Source of the DNA: Ananas comosus
Lineage: Eukaryota; Streptophyta; Magnoliopsida; Poales; Bromeliaceae
Direction of reading: 5' to 3'
Assembly: GCF_001540865.1 (NCBI RefSeq)
Contig: NC_033621.1
Location: 7,299,286-7,363,285, forward strand
DNA: 64,000 nucleotides
The position numbers and the translations under genes were made by a program. Shown in pieces: positions 48,881 through 58,985 of this stretch (the stretch's first letter is position 1; the number at the start of each line of letters is the position of its first letter). Below the pieces are notes generated by a model. It searched no databases. It saw nothing but the letters and a program-made list of their open reading frames with translations, and was not told the origin of the DNA.

Positions 48881-49639
48881 TGAACTGGGGCATAACACTT
48901 TATGGGCGTGAAGACTCGAGATCAAACATACTATATAAAATTATTTCTTAAAGTAAAATTCCAAGGGCACAGATCACAATATCCTGAAGCAAAAATCTGT
49001 TTTTTTTTTTTAGACAGTCTATTATTTTATCTTCAACAAAAACAGTAATTTTTTAAAAATAATATTTTTAAATGATAGTTTTTTTTCATTGGCAAACAAC
49101 AATAGTGTAATCTTTTTTTCTAAAACAATAGATTTTTTTCTAATAAAAAATTTCTTTAAATAGTAATTTTTTATTTACTGGCAAACGAAAAATGGTTAAT
49201 TTTTAAACATACATGATTTCCACTGTACACATTTTTATAGTGGGCGTTGGTTGGGGGTATTGCGAGGGAGGTCGACTAACAAGTACGGCTGATACTCTAG
49301 GGCATGTCTTGGTTCGAAGTTTGGAATCGAAATCGAAATGCCGAAATCAAATAAGCCTGGAATCGGATTCGCATGACTCATATCTAATTTTGTTTGTTCA
49401 CTCACCTGAAATCGGACGTCGGAATAAATCTTCTCATTGCGCTTGTTTGGTTCTATTGGATATCAAAATACGTAATAAATAATATACTAACATTATCTTT
49501 ATAATATATTAATTTTAAAATTCAAATTAAAAATTAAATTAAAATATATTAAAATTTATAAACTAATTCAAAATTTAAATCTATATTTTAAAAAAAAATT
49601 AAACTTTGAAGTGAGTGCATACATCAACTTCAAAGTTAT

Positions 49640-49970
49640 ATGGATAATTCCAACTCTTCTTACCAGCCGTCTGGGCTGGCCGGGGAGAAAAACCACTTCT
49701 TGAGCGGCGATGGACGAGTTAAGCGGCGGCCCCGGATCCAGTCGGCCGAGCGCGCAGGCGGCTCGATAGAGCCAGACGCCATGACCGAACAGAGACGCTA
49801 CAGCAATGATGCAACTAACTATGAGGATCGGCGCGAAGCTCCGCGTCGCTGCAGCCTTCGCGTAGAAGTTGACGTGTCGAAGTGCTGCCGTGAAGGTCCC
49901 GGTGCGCGCCCTCGGCCCGCCCGCGTCCACCTGTACGACCCGCCGCAAGCCATCTGTAATAAGACCCTGC
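49640..49970 (-). pseudogene. Small membrane protein family, copy E (in Y)
   Basis: Equivalent of 59786-60103. Residues such as RHVNFYAKAA, ILIVSCIIAVASLFGHGVWLYR and VVFLPGQPRRL can be read across a 178-codon frame (49568-50104), but indels scramble the segments between them. The real start would be near 49960. Confidence 0.7.
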
Positions 49971-50541
49971 GTTACTGAGCTAGGCGAGTTATGGTGGTGA
50001 GGATGACGGTCAGTCGAACTCTGAGTTAGAGAAGGAGATACGAGGGAATAGTAAGAGAATGGAAGGACGATTGGGAAAGCAAGAGGAGAAGAAGAAGGAA
50101 ACAATTGCGGAAGAAAGATATTATATATCTCATTGCTGTCTTCATAATTTCATTACAAGCACTTATAACTTCCCTATTGCGTACTGAAAGGTAATTACAA
50201 AAGATACCTGCTCAATTTAAAATATATAATAAAAATAATGGGCTACGTGGGCCCAATTACCATGGATCTGAGCTCCTTGATTCGCCGGTTAAGTTGGCAG
50301 ATCGAGTCCACGCCCGTAGTCGCCCGCCATCCATCTCCGGTCGTGCCCGCCTGTTAAGCTTGATTTTATTTACTTCATCCCTTTGACTTGCATAGATTTT
50401 GTCGTACTCTGACCTCCAACTCACTCTTCTCTCTCACTCCGATCTCTCATCCTCCCCGGCGTTAACATGCTTTCTCCGCTCAGGATGGAAAATTACTGTA
50501 TCCCGACTCACCGCAACCACACTAATGAGGATTGGGATGAA

Positions 50542-50701
50542 TGGCACGAGCCAGCATAAGTTTCTACAGGGTATAAATAAAAATCGGGACTTATATGGAC
50601 ATACATATGTAGATTGTTAGTTTTGTAGGAGAATATATTTCTTTTAAATTTCAATATTCCTACGTGATAAGATGATGATTTGTTGTCTCGCTCTACTTCA
50701 G
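50542..50701. other. Unique sequence between duplicated segments
   Basis: Starts where Y loses similarity to Y'. It ends in a pyrimidine stretch and cag that look like a splice acceptor for the next feature. Confidence 0.4.
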
Positions 50702-51102
50702 GTTTCCAGTTCTTGAAAGTTACTGTGGATAACGACGGTGCAGATGGGAAGGAAGGAAAAATAAACAAAAGGGTATGACTTTTAACTTATAGTTGACGAA
50801 TTTACATATTTTATTAAGATTTTTTATCATAGTGGATAGGATTTTACTTCAGCTAAAGCAAAAGCTATCTTTTCTATGCGATGCTTTCTTATTGAATGTG
50901 GTACAAAGTGATATGAATGTCTTTAAAAGAAGTAATTTAAAATTGCCAATTTACTCGCGAAAGTGGCTCCAAACAGGTCAAGAGCTTTCTGCAGAAAAAA
51001 TCGATTAATTGGATCGAAGAGGAAGGGAACCCTGGTATAATTTTCATTCGTCTTGATCAAATAGATCCAAGCAAATTGAATTCTACTAAAGACTCGGATT
51101 GA
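50702..51102 (+). pseudogene. Two probable 3'-terminal exons of an unidentified gene
   Basis: Exon 1 (50702-50772) lies between a cag acceptor and a gtatg donor and reads FQFLKVTVDNDGADGKEGKI in phase 2. Exon 2 (50977-51102) follows an aacag acceptor and reads VKSFLQKKSINWIEEEGNPG onward to a TGA at 51100-51102, 41 residues. The phases are compatible: exon 1 ends on a full codon and exon 2 starts on one. The sequence is clean, unlike Y to its left. I do not recognise the family. Upstream exons are not visible, probably because the duplication and inserted DNA displaced them, so this may be a gene remnant or the end of a real gene whose start is scrambled in Y. A chance frame of this kind cannot be excluded. 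Confidence 0.45.
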
Positions 51103-51629
51103 TTGCGCCTTTTCGTTGTAAGGTTCCAGCGGCACCTTCACCCCTTATCTTAACTCTGCAGATATATAGCAAACAGCTTTTCTTAAAAGTGTTCCTTTTA
51201 TTCTTTGCTCTTTTTTTTTTGATGAAAGGTATTCTTGCAATTTGAGAAATTGTTGCAAATAGCTGTGGGATGTTCGAATGATGCATAGTGCCTTTTTTTT
51301 GAATTAAATTGTTGTTAGACTTGATTGTTATGTGAAAGCTTCTGTGTCCATTTTTGCGAGTCTCTGCGCAACAAAGATGCTTATACAAATGCTTTGGCAT
51401 GATCTGAGTCACCACCAGGGGCGATTGTGGCTCCCTTGTCGCGGCAGCTGCGTGGCCTCATTTGGTGGGATGAAATGAAAATCAGGCTAATATTGAATGT
51501 GTGGTGAAGTGATCAAATAGGAGTTATTACTTGTATTAGTTTCGGCTTTTGCGAGTATTATCCTTCGAAGTTGATTGTAAGGTGCTGCAGTTTGTTGCTC
51601 ATTTCTCTCTATTCTCTCGCTTCAAGTTC
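51103..51629. other. Intergenic, no gene seen
   Basis: Would be 3' flank of the preceding exons if they are real. T-rich with no recognised element. The minus-strand frame 51086-51415 has no family features. Confidence 0.45.
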
Positions 51630-52850
51630 TCCTAGGCCTAGTTTGGTTGGGGATAAAGCGGAAAGTTATTCCTGCTGTTCACCCAAATGGGATGTTTTCT
51701 AGTCGGGATATTTTTATTCTAGTCGAAGTTTTATTATCTTTGGTTATTCTGGAATAGCTTGGGATAAATTATTGGCTAAATTATAAAAAACCTTTCTGTA
51801 ATAACCCGCTTTTTCATTTTTCCTCCCTGACATTTAAAAACCTACACTTTGCCTCCTTATAAAATGAAAAATGTGGACTTCACTTCCTACCGTTAGGGTT
51901 TCGTTAGGGTTCCGTTATAAAATATTTTTTTATGCCGAAAATATCCTTCCGCCTTCTTCCTTGTTGCTTCGTCTCTCTCCGGCTCGCCGCCTCGCCGTCC
52001 TCCACTGCCTCGCCCTTGCCCACATCCCCTTCGCCCTCCTCCTTCGCCTCGCCTTCGCCCTCATTGCCCTTGCCTACCTTTCCATCAACATCCATCTCGA
52101 TTTTTTCCCTACTATCGTCGAAATTGAGGGGCGGCGAGGGTGCAGGAGGAGAAAGGGAGTAGGTGCAGAAGGAAATGGAGAGAAATCGCAGCCGATTAAG
52201 GTGGGAATCGTGGTCACGATTCGAAGGGGATCGAAGGGGCGGCTGAGAAAGATGAGGAAGAAGACGAAAATGGCGAGGGGCAAAATGGTCATTTTACACA
52301 CCGTAACCCCCATGTGAATATTTTTTATTTTACAATCGGGTAAAGTGTAGGTTTTTAAATATCAGAGGGGAAAGTGAAAAAGCAGGTTATTATAGGGGGG
52401 GTTTTTTGTAATTTAGCCTAAATTATTTCACCATTTTGGTAGAATATTATGGTTTCAAAGTTTAGTTTCAAGCTTTGTTAAAGATTATACCTAAATTTAA
52501 TTAGGGTAAACTATGCAGACATAACATATTACATATTAAAATAAATTATTTTTATTTAGAAATTATTAATCGTGTTGTATTAATACATATTATTTGTACT
52601 TAAATATTGCAATAAATTATGCTTAAATATTATAATAAATTATTTTTTTATTAAAGCATATTTTATAATATTCTAATAAAACATACTTTATAACGACTTG
52701 TTTTTATTATTTTCTTTTATAAATTATTTTTCCAATAAATTAATTTTATTAAATTATATTTCATATTAAATTCAATCATCATTTTTTTTTTATTATTATT
52801 CTTTACTATTTCATAAAATTTACCCAAACGTACTTGTAATTATTCTTGGG
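51630..52850. mobile_element. Possible MITE-type DNA element hosting a nested MULE MITE
   Basis: The left edge ctaggcctagtttggttggg and an AT-rich body ending near tacccaaacg (52822) resemble the GTTTGG-type ends of small plant DNA elements. End pairing is weak and I find no clear duplication. The better defined 51774-52418 element is inserted in it. Confidence 0.35.
51774..52418. mobile_element. MULE-type MITE with captured GC-rich sequence (Pack-MULE candidate)
   Basis: 645 bp. The ends GGCTAAATTATAAAAAACC and GGTTTTTTGTAATTTAGCC (right end) form an inverted repeat that extends about 80 bp with few mismatches (shared inner blocks include ctttttca and aaaaacctacacttt). The 9-bp flanks TAAATTATT at 51765-51773 and 52419-52427 are identical, the target-duplication size of Mutator-like elements. 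The interior (about 51940-52310) is GC-rich, Ser/Pro/Leu-coding in one frame (148 codons, 51871-52317), and unlike the AT-rich surroundings, as when a MULE captures a host-gene fragment. The source gene cannot be named from sequence alone. Confidence 0.85.
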
Positions 52851-53054
52851 AATAACACCACACAAATTAAATAATTTTATTTTTATTTTTGATTATTTCG
52901 AAGTAATAAGTTGTTGTAGGAATAATAATAATAAAATTTATCCTGTAATAATAAAATATATTTTTATTAAGTTCAAAATCTTTTTCTTAATACCATATAA
53001 AAATATAAATAATTTTTTATATATTATTTAAATGTGTAATTATCATGCTTCTTC
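52851..53054. other. AT-rich intergenic DNA
   Basis: No gene seen. Confidence 0.5.
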
Positions 53055-53749
53055 TGAAGAGAATATATAATTTTTTAGAGTCGGAATCCTGAAGTTCTCT
53101 GCCACTCAATCGTATTATAAATGATGAGTTACTTAAAATATAATACAATAATATTATATTTTAGTTATCTTTGGATGATAAAATACTTGCGTATTGATAT
53201 TCGATTCCAAATTTGAAGCCTAATTATTATATGTGACCATTTATAGCAGAGATGATAAAGCACTTGATAGCAACATGGTTACCTTTCTTCAAAAGAGAAA
53301 ATAATAATAGAAAAAATTTTAAATACCATCTCTATAATTTCATATTTTTTTATTTTAGTACCATGTGGTTTAAAGTGTATCGATTTAGTGTCCCATGGTT
53401 TATTTTTATTTTTTTTTATTATTAATTCTACTAATTTTAAATGACTATTAGTTGACAGAGCTATTAACTTTAATATAATCTTTAATTTAATTAAATAAAA
53501 AATTTATCTAAAATAATTAGTAGTTATAAAGATAATAATAAAAAAAAAACTCAAGAGTTGAGAAAGCACTATATTAGCTTCAAAATTTGTTTTAAAAAAC
53601 ATGTTACTCATCGTACTTTTAAAATTAAATTAAAATATATTTTTAAAATTTTTTATATATATACTCTGTATATTGGGACTGAACAAGGGCTCCTGCTTGG
53701 TAGTCAAATATCCAAATTAAGGTGGGAATTTGAAGGGTATAAATAGTTG

Positions 53750-54280
53750 AGGGTTAATTTCATTTGTACCCTCACAAAGTTATGAAATATCATAAATACC
53801 CTTTGAATTTTTAAAATTTCACAAATACCTCTTTAAATACAATATTTCTTTCATAAATACCCTCACCGTTATTTTTTGCTAACTTCCATCAACATAGCAT
53901 TTCTTTTTATTTTATTTCAAATATGAAATTACCATTTTACCCTTATTTTTTGTTTAAAAATCAAACTTTTGTCAATTAGAAAATAAAATTTAAGAAGACT
54001 TTAATTAAAAAGTTAAATTTAGGAGGGTATTTCACAATGGGTTGTAATTGAGGGGGTCTCCTTATATTCAAAAAAAAAAAAAATTGTGAGAGTGGTGATT
54101 AAATTAAAATAAAGGGTAAAATTGGTATTTTGAAGTTAATGTAACAGATTGTTAGCAGTGAGGGTATTTTTGAAACTTTTTCATACTTTTGGAGGGCAAA
54201 TATGAAATTTTAAAATTTTGAAGGGTATTCTTGAAATTAGACTACTTGGAAGGGTATTGAAAAATTTTTCCCTTTTTATT
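53750..54280. mobile_element. Probable MITE-like AT-rich element
   Basis: Left part reads taccctcacaaagttatg with repeated aaataccc words. Right part carries the complementary gggtattttgaaact and gggtattcttgaaatt words, so the two halves form a loose inverted repeat. There is no coding potential. A matching block lies at 43550-44260. Ends are not sharp. Confidence 0.5.
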
Positions 54281-54485
54281 AATTACAAATGAACTATGCA
54301 CGCACGTACACTGACGCTAACGCTAACACAAACATGCGTGCGACACCCCGCACGCGACACAAACACAAACGCTAATATATATCTCTAACTATAAGACACT
54401 AACACAGTAAGTAACACTACTAATTCTAATGACTCTAAGACGACGCAAACTAACACGCCCGCCCGCTCGCCAGCACGACGTCGGT

Positions 54486-55442
54486 CTACATCGGGTAGGG
54501 CGCTTGGGGAGCGCTGGGCTGGCCGTGGCCGGGGAAGAAGAAAACCGGCCTCACTCCGCATTGCTAGCCACTAGTCCCTTTCTTGGCTCGGCCACGCCTG
54601 GGTTCCGTCCCTCCAGTCTCCTAGGCATCCCACCTTACGAATTTTTCCTCGGCGTGCCTTCCTTTAGCGAGCCTACAGAGTTCCGCCTCCTTGGCCTTCG
54701 TGGCATGCGATGTTGCGAAGTTCGGATCTTGACGCTGGAGGCGTGCGGATTAAGTCACAGGAGCGAAATGCGTGGGAGGCGAGATGCATGGCTAGACTCA
54801 TAATGGAACAAGTTGGGGGGGAACTTGTAATGTTCTTGGGCTAGTGATGAAGGCACCAAGGCATTCGGTTATGAAGCACTTTCGAAGAGAGATCGGTTGG
54901 CAAGACAGGATGCACCTAGCTTGGTGGCCAACCTCGGTATTGGGGTTGCTCGTTGGGAACTCGAGGAGTCCGACGAGGGGTTCGATTACAGGTGAAAGGT
55001 CGGGCTGTAAGTCTCGTAGAGGAGCAAGCTTGGCAAAATTCTTGGATTGGTATTTCGCTGTTAAGTTTGGGAGACTTGTCCGTGTAGAGGACTCGAGAAG
55101 GCTGACTCAGGTGTGCGACACTTGAGCGCCGCGCGGGAATTTTCAAGGCGAAAAAGCTAACCCTACGGGGGCGCCAGGAGCGGGAGGGGACGGAGGCAGA
55201 GTGCGGCGGCTGCGCCGAATCTAGTCCGCGAGCGCCACGCGACTCTGGTAGAGCCAGACGCCCGCCGCGAACAGGATCACGGCGAGGATGACGCAGGTCA
55301 CCGCGAGGATCGCAACGAGGATCCCGCGGTCGCTTCCGGGGGCCCCCGCGTAGAAATCGACGTGGTCGAAGGTGCTGCCGGTGAAGCTCGGCTGCGCGCC
55401 CTCTGCCGCGCCGCGTGGCCACCACGAGCCGCCGGCAGCCAT
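54486..55442 (-). pseudogene. Small single-pass membrane protein family, copy A
   Basis: N-terminal 73 codons from ATG 55442: MAAGGSWWPRGAAEGAQPSF, a DHVDFYAGAPGSDRG segment, one hydrophobic helix (ILVAILAVTCVILAVILFAAG), then WLYQSRVALAD. TAG at 55221 stands where relatives have Trp (ALADWIR). The C-terminal motif (GFFFPG... PYPM, stop at 54486-54488) is still present but about 600 bp away, separated by inserted sequence (about 54545-55165) with no known identity. The gene is therefore broken twice. A MITE lies immediately upstream of the ATG. Confidence 0.75.
54545..55165. mobile_element. Insertion of unknown type inside membrane-protein copy A
   Basis: Sequence absent from copies B, C and E at the same position. 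The flanks (ccggcctcac on the left, gctaaccctac on the right) both resemble the uninterrupted gccagcgcctac of copy C, as if a target of about 9-12 bp had been duplicated. The same insert is present in the Y copy, so it predates the duplication. No terminal repeats or coding domains were recognised. Confidence 0.5.
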
Positions 55443-55451
55443 TTGTAATAA

Positions 55452-55916
55452 GGGAAAACTTCAAAAACCCCCTCTGTGGTTTCACACTTTTTCATTTTAG
55501 TACCCTGTGGTTTAAAGTGTATCAAGTTAGTACCCTGTGGTTTCTCACTTTATCACTTTAGTACCCTGTGGTTTCTCACTTTATCACTTTAGTACCCTGT
55601 GGTTTAAAGTGTATCAAATTAGTACCCTGTGGTTTTGTACTTTATCACTTTAGTACCCTATGGTTTCACACTTTATCACTTTAGTACCCTATAGTTTAAA
55701 AAACCACAGGGTACTAATTTGATACAAAATCAAAACCACAGAGTACTAAAGTGATAAAATGCAAAACCACAGGGTACTAACTTGATACACTTTAAACCAC
55801 AGGGTACTAAAGTGATAAAGTGAGAAACCACAAGGTACTAACTTGATACATTTTAAACCACAGGGTACTAAAGTGAAAAAAATTAAAACCACAAGGGGGT
55901 TTTTTGAAGTTTTCCC
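55452..55916. mobile_element. MULE-type MITE with ccctgtggttt subrepeats
   Basis: 465 bp. Terminal inverted repeat GGGAAAACTTCAAAAA at both ends, identical 9-bp flanks TTGTAATAA at 55443-55451 and 55917-55925. The arms consist of direct repeats of a unit with agtaccctgtggttt and actttatcactt, inverted in the right half, so the whole element can fold into a hairpin. It sits one base before the position of the start codon's upstream region of copy A: the undisturbed relative at 60104 reads ctgtaataatgaccc across the same site. Confidence 0.9.
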
Positions 55917-55925
55917 TTGTAATAA

Positions 55926-56270
55926 TGACCCATACGTGCTGAGGCGAGTATGGTGGTGAGGATGACGGCAGCCTGCACTGGACCACGTCTCTCGGCTCGG
56001 ATGAGAAGATACTTTAATGCCCGGACTCATTGCAACCACCTAATGATGAGATTGCTCTGAAGGGAGGATGGCAGTGAGGATTGTGGATGAATCAGATCAG
56101 ATCTGGAGATAATTCGGTGGGGAAATAGTAGAAGAATTAGAGAGAAGAGAGGTGGGGAAGAGATCGGTCGGAGGAAGAAGAAGAAGAAGAAAGAAGATAG
56201 AATTAGGAGGAAGAGAAATTACCGAGTCATTCCATAAACTTCTCAATCGCTACATCTCCTACTTACTATC
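55926..56270. other. 5' flank of copies A and B
   Basis: Sequence resembling 60110-60300 (tatggtggtgaggatgacgg), then GA-rich DNA. This is probably the promoter/5'-leader region of copy A, now displaced by the MITE. No clear TATA box is visible. Confidence 0.4.
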
Positions 56271-56640
56271 CCCCCAATCAAACGCCGACTAGAAAAAATT
56301 TTACAGGTAAAAAAAATTTATTGTTTAAAAATATAATACCATTTTTTGTTGCTATGAAGAAAAAAAATCTACTATTTAAAAAAAAAAATTTGTTGCTATT
56401 AAAAAAAATTTTCTATTGTTTTAGAAAAAAAAATAACACTATTTTTGTTGCAATAAAAAAAGCTATTATTTAAAAAATATTATTTTTAAAATATAATACT
56501 ATTTTTTGTTGCAATAAAAAAATCTACTATTTAAAAATATACTATTTTTTATTGCAGTTAAAAAATCTACTGCCTAACAAAAAAAAAAGCCTATTTTGCT
56601 ACTTGGAATTTATATGAGCACTCTTGGAATCTTTACTTTA
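56271..56640. repeat. AT-rich simple-word block upstream of copy B
   Basis: Repeats of tactattttttgttgcaat and related words, beginning at caatcaaacgccgactag. The same block precedes copy C (57128-57480) and copy D (minus, about 59060-59390), so it moved with the gene. Confidence 0.75.
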
Positions 56641-56772
56641 AGTAATAATTTTCTATATATGTCTTGATCCTCGAGCTCTCCGCGTGCATAAAGAGTCATG
56701 CCACCAAGTTCCAGCTAAACACTCATCCCTCTCGGCCGTTGCCGATGTTTCGATCCCTTAATTCCGCCACCG

Positions 56773-57092
56773 ATGGCTGCGAGCTCGTGGTGGTGACGCA
56801 TGGCGGCCGAGAGCGGGTAGCCCAGCTTCACCAGCAGCTCCTTCAACGACGTCAACTTCTACACGGGGGCCGCCGGCAGCGACCGCGGGATCCTCATCGC
56901 GATCCTCATAGTGAGCTGCATCACGCTCGCCGTCATCCTTTCCGCCGCGACCGTCTGGCTCTATTGGAGCCGCCTGGCGCTCGCCGACTGGATCCGGGGC
57001 CGCCGCACTCTGACTCCGTCCCCTCCCGCTCAGGCGGCGGCTTCTTGTTCCCTGGCCAGCCTAGCGCTCCCTGGGCACCCTACCCGCTGTAA
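56773..57092 (+). pseudogene. Small single-pass membrane protein family, copy B
   Basis: ATG at 56773 (MAA...), then WW followed by a TGA where copy E has Arg, a shared TAG further on, and a small frame shift. The hydrophobic helix is readable as ILIAILIVSCITLAVILSAAT, then WLYWSRLALADWIRGRRTLT and the C-terminal motif GQPSAPWAPYPL before TAA at 57090-57092. The TGA and TAG are also present in copy C, so these lesions are older than the B/C split. Confidence 0.75.
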
Positions 57093-57127
57093 GGGGGTTG
57101 TTAGTTGTTACCCCCTCCTATCCCTCA

Positions 57128-57480
57128 ACCAAACGCCGGCTAGAAAAAATTTTACAGTTAAAAAATATTTATTGTTTAAAAATATAATACCATTTTTTGT
57201 TGCTATGAAAAAAAAAATCTACTATTTAAAAGAAAATTTGTTGCTATTAAAAAAAATTTTCTATTGCTTTAGAAAAAAAAACACTATTTTTGTTGCAATA
57301 AAAAAAACTATTATTTAAAAATATTATTTTTAAAAAATAATACTATTTTTAAAAAATAATACTATTTTTTGTTGCAATAAAAAAATCTACTATTTAAAAA
57401 TATACTATTTTTTGTGGCAGTTAAAAAATTTACTGTCTAACAAAAGAAAAAACCTATTTTGCTACTTGGAATTTGTATGT
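57128..57480. repeat. AT-rich simple-word block upstream of copy C
   Basis: Second direct copy of the block at 56271-56640, starting at caaccaaacgccggctag. Together with copies B and C this gives a tandem repeat of about 850 bp. Confidence 0.75.
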
Positions 57481-57635
57481 GCATCCTTGGAATCTTTACT
57501 TTAAGAAATAATTTTCTATATATGTCTTGGTCCTTGAGCTCTCTGCGCCCATAAAGAGTCATGCCACCCAGTTCGAGCTAAACACTCATCCCCCTCCGCC
57601 GTCGCCGGTGTTTCGATCCCTTAATTCCACCACCA

Positions 57636-57975
57636 ATGGTTGCCAGCTCGTGGTGGTGACGTATGGCCGTCGAGAGCGGGTAGCCCAGCTTTACAGGCAG
57701 CTCCTTCGATGACGTCAACTTCTACACAGGGGCCGCCGGCAGCGACCGCGGGATCCTCGTCGCGATCCTCCTAGTGACCTGCATCATGCTCGCCGTGATC
57801 CTATTCGCCGCGGCCGTCTGGCTCTACTGACTACCGGAGCCGCCTGGCGCTCGCCAACTGGATCCGGGGCCGCCGCACTCTGCCTCAGTCCCCTCCCGCT
57901 CCTGGCGCCCCCGTAGGCGCTGGCTTCTTCTTCCCCGGCCAGCCCAGCGCTCTCCGGACGCCCTACTCGATGTAG
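57636..57975 (+). pseudogene. Small single-pass membrane protein family, copy C
   Basis: ATG 57636, W-W then TGA, a TAG and a further TGA after VWLY, plus one frame shift. Helix: ILVAILLVTCIMLAVILFAAA. The C-terminal end is the best preserved in the window: GAGFFFPGQPSALRTPYSM then TAG at 57973-57975. It shares its first two stops with copy B. Confidence 0.72.
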
Positions 57976-58021
57976 ACCGACGTCGTGCTGGCGGGCGGGC
58001 GTGTTTGCGTCGTCTTGAGTT

Positions 58022-58050
58022 TCTTTCTTTTTTTTTTTTTTTTTTTTTGA
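58022..58050. repeat. Poly-T tract
   Basis: Run of about 20 T within the 3' flank of copy C. Confidence 0.9.
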
Positions 58051-58056
58051 GAGTGA

Positions 58057-58190
58057 GTCTTAGAGTTAGAGTTATTAGTGTTACTGTGTTAGCGTCTTAG
58101 AGTTAGAGTTATTAGTGTTACTATGTTAGCGTCTTAGAGTAAGAGTTATTAGTGTTACTATGTTAGCGTCTTAGAGTTAGAGTTATTAGC
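58057..58190 (+). repeat. 37-bp tandem repeat
   Basis: About 3.6 units of gtcttagagttagagttatt + agtgttactatgttagc, units at 58057, 58094, 58131 and 58168. An inverted, shorter version flanks copy A on the left (about 54385-54450). Confidence 0.93.
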
Positions 58191-58199
58191 CTTTGTGTT

Positions 58200-58850
58200 G
58201 CTTGCGAGGTGTCGAATGCATGCATGCATGTTTGTGTTACGTGGTTCATTTGTAATAGTTAATAAAATACAATTATATATTATAATTGAATCTGTGAAAT
58301 TGCACATGCATATATATGTACACCACTATGTAAGTAATGGGCCAAGGAATTAATGTTGGACTGAGGACCAGTGACTTTGAAGCAAACTAACCCTAAAAGC
58401 AAACAGCAAAAGAGTAAGCACGTGTGCGGTCCAGATAAAAATATGGGCTTGAGATGGAAAACGAGACTCAATAATTTTGCTTAGTCAACATGACATGTTG
58501 CAACACTATTCTGTGTCAATATATCGGCACAATCAATATGGGCCACTATCTAGGCTTTTGCCATGTTGTTACACATCAGCACATGACACAATCATATCGG
58601 CATAGTTGCCATGGTCAGCACGTGCAAACCATCCTGAGTGACACAACAATCATTGATTATTGGTCTTCTAAGGAAAACACATATAATAATACACATACAA
58701 AATTCTAAACCGTTGTTAAAATCAAAGTTCATTTTCATTCATATCCGACCATCGTCTCAAAATGTTTAAGTCCAGTTATTATTACTAGTGACTAAGTCTT
58801 TTATATACTCAATCACATTTTCATTCCTATCTGACATGAGATTACTGGGG
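58200..58850. other. Intergenic or LTR-like stretch
   Basis: Ends tactggggtgtgaca at 58857, an LTR-type edge, directly before truncated copy D. No matching start was found, so I do not call an LTR. No gene is seen. Confidence 0.35.
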
Positions 58851-58857
58851 TGTGACA

Positions 58858-58985
58858 TTGACGTCGTCGAATGAGTTGCCGGTGAAGCTGGGCTACCCAC
58901 TTTCGGCCGCCATGCGTCGCCACCACGAGCTAGCAACCATCGGTGGTGGAATTAAGGGATCGAAACACTGGCGGCCGAGGGGGAT
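58858..58985 (-). pseudogene. Small membrane protein family, truncated copy D
   Basis: Reverse-oriented 5' end only: ATG near 58946, about 30 codons up to the aactcattcgacgacgtca equivalent (FNDV region), cut at 58858. Upstream (59000-59390) it keeps the same leader (cacccagttccagctaaac) and AT-rich block as copies B and C. Confidence 0.65.

Larger units (their letters stand above)
42841..50541 (+). repeat. Duplicated segment Y (first copy, indel-rich)
   Basis: Collinear with 53055-60716, with the same order of membrane-protein gene copies, MITE and AT-rich blocks. Alignment by eye shows single-base insertions and deletions every few bases, in homopolymers and elsewhere, with few substitutions. 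That pattern suggests unpolished long-read sequence. It breaks every frame in this copy. Confidence 0.88.

Noticed and set aside
51086..51415. 109-codon minus-strand frame
   Set aside because: No family features; it overlaps the more convincing plus-strand exon end.
51871..52317. 148-codon frame as an independent gene
   Set aside because: It runs across the inner border of a MULE-type MITE's inverted repeat and is best read as captured sequence.
54429..55125. Plus-strand frames of 124 and 93 codons
   Set aside because: Antisense to the membrane-protein copy and its inserted element; not conserved in the Y copy.
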